A stretch of 64,000 bases of DNA from a virus (IMGVR_UViG_3300037042_003932:1-64000); one strand, 5' to 3'; positions 42,791 to 53,050 are shown, numbered from the stretch's first letter. Notes: generated by a model not told the origin, from the letters alone. Made by a program: numbers and translations.

Positions 42791-43672
42791 ATGACCTGCA
42801 AATTGAGCCCGTTTCTGTTGGAACACGCTGCATGGTCTTTGAGCAAAGTAGAAACAGTCAAACAATGCCCCCGGAAGTTTTGGTATACGTACATCAACAA
42901 GCCGAACAAAGCTGCTTTAGGTATTGTAGATAGTTCTGAAGCTCGAACAGGTAAGGCTATTCATCGCGTACTCGAACTCATGCTGAAGGGACACCCTTTA
43001 GACTTCGCAATATCTACAGTGATACGCGAAAAACAGTTGCTCACAAAAGAGATCGAAGCAGTAGAAGCGTCGCGTCCTGCTGCTACAAAATTCATAAGAA
43101 CGTTTAACGCGTTCAGGAACTCACATGGAGACCATGACCTCATTGTCGAGGCCCAAGTAGCTGCGGGCTTCAACGGAGAAAAGAAACCATACTTCGAAAA
43201 ACGAGGAGCTCCTAACACACTGTTGTTGCGTGGAATGATCGACGTAGGGTGCATCTTCAAAGATAAACCCACTGCGATGGTTATCGACCACAAAACTGGT
43301 AAGAACAAAGGCATAGCGAATCACGCGCACCAGATGGATTGTTATGCCTTGCTTATCAAGGCGAACTATCCGCACGTTACAAAGATGATTCCAGCGATCC
43401 ATTGGGTTCAAGATCAGCTAGTCGAGACGTGTGACAACATCGACTTAACCAATCTTGACGCCCTCGTTGATAAGGTCGTACAGTTCATGTTGGACGCCAC
43501 CATTGAGGTTGATGGCTCTAACCTTGAAACTACTAAGACTGGAATCCTCTGCAACTGGTGTGACTACTACTCGTTGTGCCCCGCTCACGTTACTGACTCA
43601 CTAGGTGGTGCTCATGGCGAAATCAAAAAAGAGGGACAAACAATCGAAGGACTCGAAGGTCTTAACACGTGA
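42791..43672 (+). CDS. Cas4/RecB-like PD-(D/E)XK exonuclease
   Basis: 293 residues: SLSKVETVKQCPRKFWYTY near 15 (first cluster Cys), GKAIHRVLELML, and the metal site AMVIDHKTGKN (D-x-K near 174). HQMDCYALL follows, with a C-terminal CNWCDYYSLC cluster. The same fold family as 36656-37525 but clearly diverged, so two such nucleases coexist. It overlaps the primase start by 59 bases. A role in DNA-end processing during replication-recombination is expected. Confidence 0.75.
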   Translation: MTCKLSPFLLEHAAWSLSKVETVKQCPRKFWYTYINKPNKAALGIVDSSEARTGKAIHRVLELMLKGHPLDFAISTVIREKQLLTKEIEAVEASRPAATKFIRTFNAFRNSHGDHDLIVEAQVAAGFNGEKKPYFEKRGAPNTLLLRGMIDVGCIFKDKPTAMVIDHKTGKNKGIANHAHQMDCYALLIKANYPHVTKMIPAIHWVQDQLVETCDNIDLTNLDALVDKVVQFMLDATIEVDGSNLETTKTGILCNWCDYYSLCPAHVTDSLGGAHGEIKKEGQTIEGLEGLNT

Positions 43673-46600
43673 ACAATGTGCTAAGATATGGCCTCTAATC
43701 AAAGCAGAAGACTGGGTAAAGTTCGCAAAAGAGGCCGGTAGACCTGATCTCAGATTTACCGCGACGTCCCCAACATCCGTTCTCGGTTTGTGCCCTACAC
43801 CGGCACATGCTGAGACTAATCCGTCATTTACTATCAACGGTACTGACGGAATCTGTGGTTGCTTTGGATGTAAGTGGTCAACGACAAATCCCATAGTCCT
43901 TTACTCCGTAATCACACAGAAGACTATTCCTGAGAGTTTCTCGGACCTGCACGCGAAGTATCGGCTCACTTTCTTACCAAAAGATTACGGTGAACAGTTA
44001 GAAGCACAGCGGCTCAACTCAGCAATGAAGAGAGCCGCTGAAGCTATCTTCCATGATGAGCTTTGCCAAGCGATTGCATGCGATTGCACGGGAGAATACG
44101 AGTACGCTCGGAAGGCTGTGGACTGGCTCATCACGGAGCGCCAGATAAATAAAGATGTCATCCCGTCTCTCCCGATTGGAATCTTTCCAACTATCGCTCA
44201 GCTTAGTAAGAAGTTAACAGCCAGGTTCATACAGAGAGCTGCTCTCGAGAACGAGACTAACCCGTCTACAGTAATAACTACCGAGAAACTAGAAGACCAC
44301 GCAGGAACTGCAGTCACGTATTTCTCTGACTTCTCTCGCGCAGGAGTTAACGACAAGTTCATCGGTGCTCCGGTATTTACGCTGTACAATTCGCCACATA
44401 ACATCGGGCGATTCAAGATGCGTTTACCTGAGAAGGGTCACACGCATGTGATGCCCGATGACCCCTTTGAGGAGATCCCTGGGGTTTATGGGTTAGGGTG
44501 GGACCAATACAAAGCTTGTTGGGACCCAAAGGCAAAAACCCAAGCGGCGTATGCTGTCGAAGGAGAGATGGACTGTTTATCTCTCATGGCGCATATGGCT
44601 GAGACTGGTAACATCTGGGGTCCCGTTGTCAGCTTAGGTGGCACAGGAACAATCGAGGGCTCAGAAGAATCTCTAATACGTAGTCAGGTCACGGACGTCT
44701 ATTTTATCGGAGACGCTCCAAACAAAGGCGGGGACGAGAAGACCAGCTCCAGCGGAGACGTAGCAGTTACTAAGTGGCTATCTGTTTACTCAAAGATTCG
44801 TTCCTACGTTTTTAGCCACGAGGCTTGGGAAAAGTTAGCACCAGCTGATGACCCGGATAACGCAATGCACCTTGATTGCGTAGGACCGGACAAGACGTTT
44901 CTCGAGCTGTATACAAACCGAACGGAGAATTACCAACCCTCAGGGCATTGGCTCTTCGAAAAGGCGTACGACAAGCTCGAGAAATTAGACCCCACAGACT
45001 ACCGAGGACTAACTGAAATAGCAGTTGAGGTCGGTAGGGTACTGCTGAACCTACTAGACAGAGAAGCGTATGTTCAAAGTATCTGTGAGGCATTCCCCAC
45101 ACTAAAGCCTGACCCGTTAAAGCGAGCTCTCACTAGCAGCCTCGTGTCTGAAGAAGCGTTCATCATGCGCTTCAAAGAGGCAATTGAAGCCCTCATGTTC
45201 GTAGTAGGTACTGACAGTGCTAACGCTGATCGGAGGTTACTGTGTGTCGGTCGACAGAAAAATACAGTCTACTCGTTCAAGTTGGACAGCCCCACTTCTG
45301 CAGTAAAAGAACTCGCTACTATCTCGGGTGGTATCGCTAGGTTCATTGACGACCACGTTGGTTGGCCTTCCTTCGTACCAAACCCAAGCACCAAAGAAGG
45401 TGATGGGTGTATGGAGTCCATAGATAAGACGCTGAGATTCTATGCTAACGAGGCCGTTATGCGTGCTGCAGTAGGTGTTCCTGATCTCAAAGACCATGAC
45501 TTATTACGGCAGGGGTATCACTGTATAAGAGACTCATACGGGAATGTGAAAGGGGAGTACGTTGTTGACGGTGGAAGTATTCATAAGATCGTATCTAGGG
45601 ATCATAGCGGGGCACACTGGAACCTGCTAGATGGTCCACGAGATGAAAACATCATATTCGATACGGGGTACACGCACAGAACAATCGAGGAGCCATGGTA
45701 CCCTGGTGGCTTGGACGTTGACACGCTGGAGAAGGGTAACGACGTAGACCTATTAAGGCTGTATAACGACCTCGTAGCAGTTTTCACAGACGGTTTCTTC
45801 TTTAAGAATCACGACGTCGTTCCGAAAATGTTGGGAGCTATGCTCATGGTGCTAGCTGTCAACAACTGCTTCCCTCGACAAATCATGGCGTCAGTCACAG
45901 GTGAGACAAGTTCTGGGAAATCTTCTTTCTTATCTACGTTAAGCAATATAGGTGGCGCTAAATCCATGAGGCTCCTTCTTTGCTCAGTGGGATTCGACGG
46001 ATTCTCCGAAGCAGGTATCAGTGCTCATATCGACAACTCACGAAAGGCTCTGTGCCTAGACGAGGCTGAGTCTGATGAAGGTACTCGTAGGTCTGAAGCT
46101 GTTGGTATGATCAATGAGTTGTTCCGGAGTTGCGTGTCTGGTGAGGGTGCGCGTATCCGTTCTTCGAATAACGGCACTTCAGACGTGAGTATACGTAAGA
46201 TATTTTGTCCGGTGATTTACAGCGGAATTAGTGGGGTGCACAAGGCTCAAGACATGAATCGTATGATCATGATTGAGACCAAAAGAGTCGAGGGCCGCGA
46301 TAATGTGAAGAACATTATCCATGCCAAATATGGTGAAGATTTTGCTCCAGATATCGCGAAGAGACTTGCTGTTGGGATGTACCGTCACGTTCCAGCCTTA
46401 ATGGAGAGCTACGCCAAGATCGAGCGGTTATACCCCACGTTCCACACATTCGTAGGAACCAAGATAGAGTATAGATACGCCTCGGGCCTGTTTGGTATGT
46501 TAGCGGTCCTAGACGTAATCGGCCTCAATTGGAAAGAGTTCTTAACTGATTTCGTGACGTCTAATACCGAGGCTATCGACCGTGCTACCAAGTACTCAGA

Positions 46601-47192
46601 GTCTAACTCTACCTTAACGGCTATGATGCACAACCCAGTCATACGTGTTCCATCCGGGGACAAAGATATGCCGCTACTTTTCAGGTCGATTGCACAGCTT
46701 ATGGTCAATCCAGGACAGAGGCATTATATCAACGAATCCTCTGTGGGTATTTTCTTAGACGAAGAGCGACAACTTCTGCTTGTGCTACTTGACCAAGTTA
46801 TCAAACGGTTGCTCCCGTACCAAGAAAAGTTAACAGCTAGCACCCTGCGTCAAACACTGACACGCGGTAACAACACCCTGTCAGATCAACGCGTAATCGA
46901 ATCCCAAATACTTGAGACCAGCAGACAGTACTTAGGTAATGGAATCACGACGCATGACGTTGTCGTCTTCGAGGCTGGCATGTGGCTCAGTAGAGCAAAA
47001 AGTAACGAAAACAATGGAAAAGGAATTGTTACTCCTCAAGCACTAACCAATCAAAAAGAAATGGCGGTTGGCGATGACAGACCAACAGACACAGGACCCA
47101 CCTCCGAATCCACCCCCGGACCCGAGTCCAAAAAAGACGAGGAAGAAGTCATCGAAACGATCAGCTACGGACCAGGAGAAACTAACTTCTAA
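43614..47192 (+). CDS. Primase-helicase (CHC2 zinc, Toprim, AAA-type motor)
   Basis: ATG 43614 is preferred over GTG 43605. The 1192-residue protein begins with a CHC2-like zinc domain (LCPTPAHAETNPSF...CGCFGC, about 59-87). A Toprim primase core follows (AYAVEGEMDCLSL with the Glu, then IGDAPNKGGD). The C-terminal half has a P-loop (GETSSGKSS near 765) and Walker B (LCLDEAESDEG), an AAA/SF3-like motor. Such fusions unwind and prime lagging-strand synthesis. It lies immediately upstream of, and overlaps, the DNA polymerase gene, so it probably forms the replisome core with it. Confidence 0.8.
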   Translation: MAKSKKRDKQSKDSKVLTREQCAKIWPLIKAEDWVKFAKEAGRPDLRFTATSPTSVLGLCPTPAHAETNPSFTINGTDGICGCFGCKWSTTNPIVLYSVITQKTIPESFSDLHAKYRLTFLPKDYGEQLEAQRLNSAMKRAAEAIFHDELCQAIACDCTGEYEYARKAVDWLITERQINKDVIPSLPIGIFPTIAQLSKKLTARFIQRAALENETNPSTVITTEKLEDHAGTAVTYFSDFSRAGVNDKFIGAPVFTLYNSPHNIGRFKMRLPEKGHTHVMPDDPFEEIPGVYGLGWDQYKACWDPKAKTQAAYAVEGEMDCLSLMAHMAETGNIWGPVVSLGGTGTIEGSEESLIRSQVTDVYFIGDAPNKGGDEKTSSSGDVAVTKWLSVYSKIRSYVFSHEAWEKLAPADDPDNAMHLDCVGPDKTFLELYTNRTENYQPSGHWLFEKAYDKLEKLDPTDYRGLTEIAVEVGRVLLNLLDREAYVQSICEAFPTLKPDPLKRALTSSLVSEEAFIMRFKEAIEALMFVVGTDSANADRRLLCVGRQKNTVYSFKLDSPTSAVKELATISGGIARFIDDHVGWPSFVPNPSTKEGDGCMESIDKTLRFYANEAVMRAAVGVPDLKDHDLLRQGYHCIRDSYGNVKGEYVVDGGSIHKIVSRDHSGAHWNLLDGPRDENIIFDTGYTHRTIEEPWYPGGLDVDTLEKGNDVDLLRLYNDLVAVFTDGFFFKNHDVVPKMLGAMLMVLAVNNCFPRQIMASVTGETSSGKSSFLSTLSNIGGAKSMRLLLCSVGFDGFSEAGISAHIDNSRKALCLDEAESDEGTRRSEAVGMINELFRSCVSGEGARIRSSNNGTSDVSIRKIFCPVIYSGISGVHKAQDMNRMIMIETKRVEGRDNVKNIIHAKYGEDFAPDIAKRLAVGMYRHVPALMESYAKIERLYPTFHTFVGTKIEYRYASGLFGMLAVLDVIGLNWKEFLTDFVTSNTEAIDRATKYSESNSTLTAMMHNPVIRVPSGDKDMPLLFRSIAQLMVNPGQRHYINESSVGIFLDEERQLLLVLLDQVIKRLLPYQEKLTASTLRQTLTRGNNTLSDQRVIESQILETSRQYLGNGITTHDVVVFEAGMWLSRAKSNENNGKGIVTPQALTNQKEMAVGDDRPTDTGPTSESTPGPESKKDEEEVIETISYGPGETNF

Positions 47193-50148
47193 AGAGATCA
47201 CTCTCGATTGTCAGCTTTGTACTCGGGGTTGGGATGGTCCAAAGTGCCTAGCGTGTGACCATTATGGGTCACAACACTTCCTTCCGGACAGAGGTCCAAA
47301 GGTAACTGACTGCTTCTTCGTCAGCGACTCGCCTGAGCTAGGTCCTTCCACGAACGTGCATTCGCACGAACCCTGGAAGTCTGGCTTAGAGCGAGACGCT
47401 CGAGCTATGGTAGAGACCTTCCGGAACAACAACCCTAGCTACCAAAACGTAGAAGCGTATTTCACGTACGCGGTTCATTGTGTTGTTCCAAAACCCTCGA
47501 TCAAAACTATTCGGTGCTGCAGCGAAATCTTGAAGAACAAGTTGGTCAGCAACAGTGACCCTGAGAAGCCCATTATGGTTTTCGCGTTTGGTCCCCTCGT
47601 GCTGAAAGCTCTCGGGTTCAATATCAAGAAACACTCTGACGTTGTAGGCCAGCTTCTAGAGACAACGATTGGTGGTCGTCATGCTTACATATTCGCCTCG
47701 ATTTCTCTCGCTCAAATGGTGGTTAAGTCTGGCTACATAGAGCTGGTCAACCGCCATATCCAATCGTTCATGGGTAGCGTCCTTATCTCTAACGTGAAGA
47801 AGACGTTAAAGACTAAGGCCAACGTTGCTCTCATCGCTAAGAACTACGTATTCCCAAAGACGCTGGAAGAAGTAACGAAGCTGGTCGACCGTATCATCGC
47901 GTATGCCCCAGAGGGTTCAACCCCTGACACCCACCTGATCGCAATCGACACTGAGACTAATACGCTCATGCCCCACAGGGAAAAGCTGAAGTTGCTCACG
48001 CTCACTGTGGCGTGGGACACGGGAAGAGCTGCTTCGATTCCGGTGGAGCACAAAGAGTCGAAGTGGACTTTGGAAGATGTCAGACCTGACTTGATGCGCT
48101 TGCTCACATGCAACAAGCCAAAAGCGGGACACAACATCAAGTACGACATCAAAGTGTTACGTCGTAAAAAGTTCAAGATTAACCGGATTGCTTGGGACAC
48201 CATGGTGGGCGAACACCTTCTCGCGGAAGATAAGAAGGGGTTCTATGGATTGAAGGAACTCGTAAAGCAGTACATACCAAGTTACGCAAACTACGAGTCG
48301 GGAGTCAAAACTCACGCCAACACGGCGGTTCTAGAAAAGAAGAAGGAGTTGAAAGCACTCGGGAAGAAACTCAGCAAAGCTGAAGAGTCTCTTCTCAAGG
48401 ACGACGGGTATGCCGATGTTCCTCTGGACGAGTTAAGTATCTACGGTGCTATCGATGCTGACGCCACATTCCAAATTGCCATAGCGCAACGTAGGAATAT
48501 GGGCATTGAGACACAGAAGTTCCACGAGGAAAGGCAGAAATATCAGAAGTTCGAACGAGCTTCGTTCCGACAAGTAGGAGAAATCCTATGCCCCGTTAAA
48601 GAGCCGCTTAACCGGATTATGGCGTCGAGGACTATGCCAACCTTAGGAGTTCTTGCGCGTATGGAAGATCGGGGTGTCCCCATAGATCGGAAATACGCAG
48701 AAGAACTCGCTATCAAAATGGAGCAGTCTTCCAGAGAAGCCATCATCAAGCTCAACCACATGCTCCCGGTTGGGTACAATGAAAAACTCAATCCTGCGAG
48801 CTCTGGGCAGATTCGTTCCATCCTCTACAACGTAGGGTTCGTACACCCCGAGACCAAAGAGCACGTCTGCTACCTTGGGAAAGTCGAACCTCCCCGAACA
48901 GACTCAGGGATGATTTCGACGAACGCGCAGTTCTTGCGACTGCTCGTCACAAAGTACGACTGCCCGTTCTCCCGAGACCTCTTGGAGTTTCGGGCGATGC
49001 AGAAGGCACGCAACACGTTCATCGAGAACATCATGGTTCTCACACGTGAAGATGACCGGATGCATACTACGTATCACCAGCACGGCACGTCTAGCGGGCG
49101 TTTGTCAAGTTCGCACGAAAACATGCAGAACATCCCCAAGAAACTTGGGGGTCACAACATCAAACGAATCTTCATTCCGTCGAGACCTGGGTTTGCCTTC
49201 GGTAACGCCGACGCTAAAGCAGCAGAAGTCAGAATCTATTCGGCGTACAGCAAAGACAAGAATCTCATTAAGGCTCTCAATGACGGCATGGACCCCCACA
49301 GCTTCTTCGCGTCCATGGTTTACAATCCCACCAACGTGTTAAGCGGTGTTGATCGTTCTCGGTGGAAAGAGGTAGCGGAGACTGTAGGTATCGACATAGC
49401 CCATGCATGGTCTTACGAGGACTTCTGTAACAGAGATATCCTAAAAGAAACGGAGGCAGCATACAGTAAACAGTTGGACCGCTTGCGCGGTATCATCAAG
49501 CGAGTCGTGTTCGGGATACTCTACGGAGCTACCCCAAATAAGGTCTCTTCGATTGTTGGCATCCCAGAGGAACAAGCATCGGTCATCGTGGACACGCTGT
49601 TCAAGATGTTCCCAACAATCCCCGAGTACATTCAGCTCACAAAAGACCAGATCAAACACCTGGGTTTTGTGGAGACATTCTTCGGAAGACGCCGACGATT
49701 CGGGTCTCTGACCAAGCTCCCGTGGAGCTTGAGGTCAAAAGCTGAACGTCAAAGTGTCAACTTCAAGATCCAGAGCACGAGCTCTGAAATCGTCCTCGAG
49801 GTCCTGTGCGACATGGAAGAACCCTTACGCGTTGACATGCAAGGGGAGCTTCTCCTAACCGTGCATGACTCTGTTGGGTTCGAGTGCCCCAATAAATACG
49901 TCCATCAGCTCCCTGAGTTCATCAAGGAGTATGGGATGCGTAGAGTCAACAACAGGTACCCCTGGCTACCAGTACCGTTCTCTTGGGATGTAGAAGCTGG
50001 CCCGTCGTACGGGGAGCTCACGAGCGTCGACAACTACATCAAGAAGATGGAGAACATCGACCACATCATCCCTGAGAACCCCGCCGACCGTTACGAGTTC
50101 ATCGAGCAGGAAATACGCGCAGACCTCGAAGAGCTAGTTGCCAGTTAG
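47074..50148 (+). CDS. Family A DNA polymerase with N-terminal UDG-like domain
   Basis: 1024 residues. Residues about 45-235 resemble family-4-type uracil-DNA glycosylases: CLACDHY, FFVSDSPE (canonical GEAPG degenerate), AVHCVVP, RCCSEIL and AFGPLVLKALG. The 3'-5' exonuclease follows (AIDTETNTL; GHNIKYDIKVL; YGLKELVKQY). The polymerase domain has TSSGRLSS, motif A (NADAKAAEVRIY), motif B (RVVFGILYG) and motif C (TVHDSVGFE). The usual Glu after HD is Ser, a variation seen in other phage enzymes. The start overlaps the primase gene. It is the probable replicative polymerase; the UDG-like part may be a structural relic or uracil sensor. Confidence 0.85.
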   Translation: MTDQQTQDPPPNPPPDPSPKKTRKKSSKRSATDQEKLTSKEITLDCQLCTRGWDGPKCLACDHYGSQHFLPDRGPKVTDCFFVSDSPELGPSTNVHSHEPWKSGLERDARAMVETFRNNNPSYQNVEAYFTYAVHCVVPKPSIKTIRCCSEILKNKLVSNSDPEKPIMVFAFGPLVLKALGFNIKKHSDVVGQLLETTIGGRHAYIFASISLAQMVVKSGYIELVNRHIQSFMGSVLISNVKKTLKTKANVALIAKNYVFPKTLEEVTKLVDRIIAYAPEGSTPDTHLIAIDTETNTLMPHREKLKLLTLTVAWDTGRAASIPVEHKESKWTLEDVRPDLMRLLTCNKPKAGHNIKYDIKVLRRKKFKINRIAWDTMVGEHLLAEDKKGFYGLKELVKQYIPSYANYESGVKTHANTAVLEKKKELKALGKKLSKAEESLLKDDGYADVPLDELSIYGAIDADATFQIAIAQRRNMGIETQKFHEERQKYQKFERASFRQVGEILCPVKEPLNRIMASRTMPTLGVLARMEDRGVPIDRKYAEELAIKMEQSSREAIIKLNHMLPVGYNEKLNPASSGQIRSILYNVGFVHPETKEHVCYLGKVEPPRTDSGMISTNAQFLRLLVTKYDCPFSRDLLEFRAMQKARNTFIENIMVLTREDDRMHTTYHQHGTSSGRLSSSHENMQNIPKKLGGHNIKRIFIPSRPGFAFGNADAKAAEVRIYSAYSKDKNLIKALNDGMDPHSFFASMVYNPTNVLSGVDRSRWKEVAETVGIDIAHAWSYEDFCNRDILKETEAAYSKQLDRLRGIIKRVVFGILYGATPNKVSSIVGIPEEQASVIVDTLFKMFPTIPEYIQLTKDQIKHLGFVETFFGRRRRFGSLTKLPWSLRSKAERQSVNFKIQSTSSEIVLEVLCDMEEPLRVDMQGELLLTVHDSVGFECPNKYVHQLPEFIKEYGMRRVNNRYPWLPVPFSWDVEAGPSYGELTSVDNYIKKMENIDHIIPENPADRYEFIEQEIRADLEELVAS

Positions 50149-51785
50149 GCAGTTTTCTTCTCATCGTCATTTGTGTAGTAGAACTGCAGGTCATTCACAA
50201 CTACTTTAAAAGCCAACCACCCAAACACCGCAGCATGAAGACAGTCATCCGAGAGGGACATCGCATGAGTCCAGACCTTACGCCCAGCGGCTGTAATGTC
50301 TTCGTACTCGTTCATCATATCCTCGATGGCTGTCTTCATCTGCGGCAACGGCCCTAGCTCCACTTCTTTTCGTTTCAAAAGGAGAAAGAAGTTGTCCACA
50401 ATCGTGGTTTTGTCCACGGTGTACCTGTCGAGCTGGTTCCAAACAACCGCCTTCGTCTGGCTCGTGTACTGAGCTTGCGTTACCTTATGAACCCCAAGGC
50501 GTTTACGGAGTAAGTCATTCGGCGCATGTCCTTCACCCGCGTCACCTACGACCAACCCCACCTTATGCGACATGCACACGTTGGCAATCTCTTCGATATT
50601 ATTTACGGGGTTAATTCCAGGATAGACTTTGTAGAAGAGACAAACCAACTTTTTGTCCTTGGGTCTGTATCCCCAGATCCAAAGAGCGGTTCGTGACACG
50701 CCAGTCGTACCGCCACCAGTCCAGTCCACGCCAGCAACGATGGTTGAGATTTCGGAGTGTTGTTTGGTATCAGGGTATTGTTGGAGCGCCTTCCCCACGC
50801 ACAAGCATTCGATCTCTTCTTTTGAAATCATACGAGAGCCAATGTCGTCCGAGACACCTAAGACTTCATTGTTAAACTTCGATTCATTCAGCTCGTCGTT
50901 CTTTACTAGGATTCTGTTCCACGCATTTTGCGCATAAGGAACAAGTTCTGGGCAAGCCATAGCCATTGCGTGAGGATTGTACTCAGGCATGATGAGCTGA
51001 CTGATATGGAACCCCTTGACACGGAATGCAGGGTCAATGTCGGAGTTCTTAAACGAATTCAGGTCGATCCATTGACCCTTGAAGGGGTTCAGATACGAAC
51101 CACACTTCAGGCAAATGATCCCTTCCTTACCTAGGGACCGTGTAGAGTCGATGTACTGGTGCGTGTAACAGCTGTCGCACTTGATCACCCACTCCGTCTG
51201 GCTGCTGTTATCCCACAAGAACTGGATGGTGTTCTCCATGGTCTTGGGGGTACCCGCGTAGGTCTCAAAGGCATACTTCGAGTGCGACAAGCATTCGTTT
51301 CCGACGATGATGACAGGGTCGTACAAGATATCCTGGACTTCGTCGTACATATTTCGGTCGGTAGAAGGGCCACGAAGACGGTCGGCGTCGTCCAGAGCGT
51401 AGGTGAACAACATCTCCGATCCGTTTTTGTACTGTTTGTGGAACACACGATCAGCTAAACCAGTATGGAGGAACGTCCGACTGATGTGAGGTGAGTACCT
51501 CATCGTTTTCGACACACGTGAATTGGAGAAACGGACCGTCTGCTCCTTCGTGGGGCTCACAAACATCACGGAGAAATGTGGTATAACACTACACTCAACG
51601 ATAGCGAAATTGGCTAAGGTAGTGGACTTAGCAACCTGTCGTCCTGTTTTGAAAAGGGTTCGCCGTGACCGGCAATCGTAGAAGGCCCTATGCATAGGCC
51701 AATTGGAAAGATCGAACTTCTTTCCGTTGAGCTTAATCCATGATTCGGCAACTTCACTTAAGGTTGCCTCTACTTTAGCAGACAT
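50145..51785 (-). CDS. Terminase large subunit (TerL)
   Basis: 546 residues from ATG 51785; ATGs at 51797 and 51821 are alternatives. ATPase: TGRQVAKS near 47-54 (Walker A) and MYDEVQD near 146-152 (Walker B plus catalytic Glu). C203, C206, C225 and C228 form a zinc ribbon between ATPase and nuclease. RNase-H-like nuclease: AGVDWTGG, LVVGDAGEGH and SLSDDCLHAA provide three acidic metal ligands. It cuts and pumps DNA into the prohead through the portal. It converges with the polymerase gene and starts back-to-back with the MoxR gene, separated from its structural block. Confidence 0.85.
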   Translation of the reverse strand: MSAKVEATLSEVAESWIKLNGKKFDLSNWPMHRAFYDCRSRRTLFKTGRQVAKSTTLANFAIVECSVIPHFSVMFVSPTKEQTVRFSNSRVSKTMRYSPHISRTFLHTGLADRVFHKQYKNGSEMLFTYALDDADRLRGPSTDRNMYDEVQDILYDPVIIVGNECLSHSKYAFETYAGTPKTMENTIQFLWDNSSQTEWVIKCDSCYTHQYIDSTRSLGKEGIICLKCGSYLNPFKGQWIDLNSFKNSDIDPAFRVKGFHISQLIMPEYNPHAMAMACPELVPYAQNAWNRILVKNDELNESKFNNEVLGVSDDIGSRMISKEEIECLCVGKALQQYPDTKQHSEISTIVAGVDWTGGGTTGVSRTALWIWGYRPKDKKLVCLFYKVYPGINPVNNIEEIANVCMSHKVGLVVGDAGEGHAPNDLLRKRLGVHKVTQAQYTSQTKAVVWNQLDRYTVDKTTIVDNFFLLLKRKEVELGPLPQMKTAIEDMMNEYEDITAAGRKVWTHAMSLSDDCLHAAVFGWLAFKVVVNDLQFYYTNDDEKKTA

Positions 51786-51802
51786 ACTGCTAAACATAGG
51801 AA

Positions 51803-53050
51803 ATGAGTACGGAAATGTCAAACAAGAAAGAAGTTATCCATTACGCAGACCAGTATGATATCCCGCGTGTGAGCCCCCAAGAAGCGATTGACCAGATCAA
51901 ACTCTCTATTGCAAACAGTCAGTTTCGTGGAGTGTTCAACCTCGTTGGACAGTCTGGCATCGGCAAAACCCACATTATTCGTCAAATAGCCCAAGACATG
52001 AACCTGTCAAGAGTAGCGGACGTACGTACAGCCCATTTCTCTATCCTGGGTGGCGGTGTTCCGAAACTCCAAGGAGACAACGACAGGTTCTTCAGCATCC
52101 TGCTCCCGCCCCAATTCCCCGATACAGACGAGTCGGCTTTGATCTTCTTCGACGAAATCAACCAGGGGATGCAACATGCCATCAGCATGTTCTTCTCTTT
52201 GATCGAAGATCGGAGCCTGTACGACTACGAGCTCGGGGACAAAGTGACAATCGTCGCAGCAATGAATCCCAACACAGCGAATTACGTCGTACAGAATATC
52301 GAGTCGAACGCGGCTCTGCGCCGACGTTTGAAGTTTCTGTACGTGGTATCCAACGCCAAAGATTTCCTGGCCCACGCCTCTACTTCGAGGTTCCACTTCA
52401 CCGACACAGCATGTCGTGCGATTGGCTCGTCATCGAAACCCTGCCACCCCGCAGTCCTGGAGTTCCTGAAGGGGTCTCCAAGCCTAGTCGAAGATTCCAA
52501 GGCGCGAGAGCAGAACAAGCAGTACGCGTGCCCTGCGTCGTGGCAGACGGTGAGCCTCGACGCCTACGTCATGGACTACAGTCAAATTCCACTGGATAGT
52601 GACGTGGCGCGGGTTCGGTTCGGGTCATCCATCGGCATGACCATGGCCCAGCAGCTTGTCGGGTTTTTCCACGACAGATCAGCAACCCTGAGTGCAGAGG
52701 ACGTCATCCTGCACTTCCCCAGTGTCCAAAGTAAACTAGAGAAACTTGTCGAGAATGGTGCCCTGGAGAAACTCGTCAGCCTCACAGGCGACGTCTTGGA
52801 GTACATCTTCATTAGTGAACCAAAAGAAGTGAGTCGCGTAGCCAAGAATCTCATCCGGTATCTTATGGTCGTCCCCAATGACGCCAGTATCTCAGCCATG
52901 CAACAAATACCAATAATCGCACAGCAAAACAAAGCAGGGGTATACCTAACGCAGCTCATGAAGGAGTTACGAAATCACCAAGAGTTCGTGACGTTGAACC
53001 AACGTCTCGAAACAGCACACGCATCCATTGACTCAAAACTCAGGGCTTAA
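51803..53050 (+). CDS. MoxR-like AAA+ ATPase
   Basis: 415 residues. Walker A GQSGIGKTH near 52-60, Walker B ALIFFDEINQG near 112, and AAMNPNT as sensor 1, followed by an arginine-finger stretch (NAALRRRLKFLYV). It resembles MoxR/dynein-related ATPases that act with VWA-domain partners to load metals or remodel complexes. The partner candidate is the VWA protein at 54827-56464, separated by two minus-strand genes. It may remodel virion or replication complexes. Confidence 0.75.
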   Translation: MSTEMSNKKEVIHYADQYDIPRVSPQEAIDQIKLSIANSQFRGVFNLVGQSGIGKTHIIRQIAQDMNLSRVADVRTAHFSILGGGVPKLQGDNDRFFSILLPPQFPDTDESALIFFDEINQGMQHAISMFFSLIEDRSLYDYELGDKVTIVAAMNPNTANYVVQNIESNAALRRRLKFLYVVSNAKDFLAHASTSRFHFTDTACRAIGSSSKPCHPAVLEFLKGSPSLVEDSKAREQNKQYACPASWQTVSLDAYVMDYSQIPLDSDVARVRFGSSIGMTMAQQLVGFFHDRSATLSAEDVILHFPSVQSKLEKLVENGALEKLVSLTGDVLEYIFISEPKEVSRVAKNLIRYLMVVPNDASISAMQQIPIIAQQNKAGVYLTQLMKELRNHQEFVTLNQRLETAHASIDSKLRA

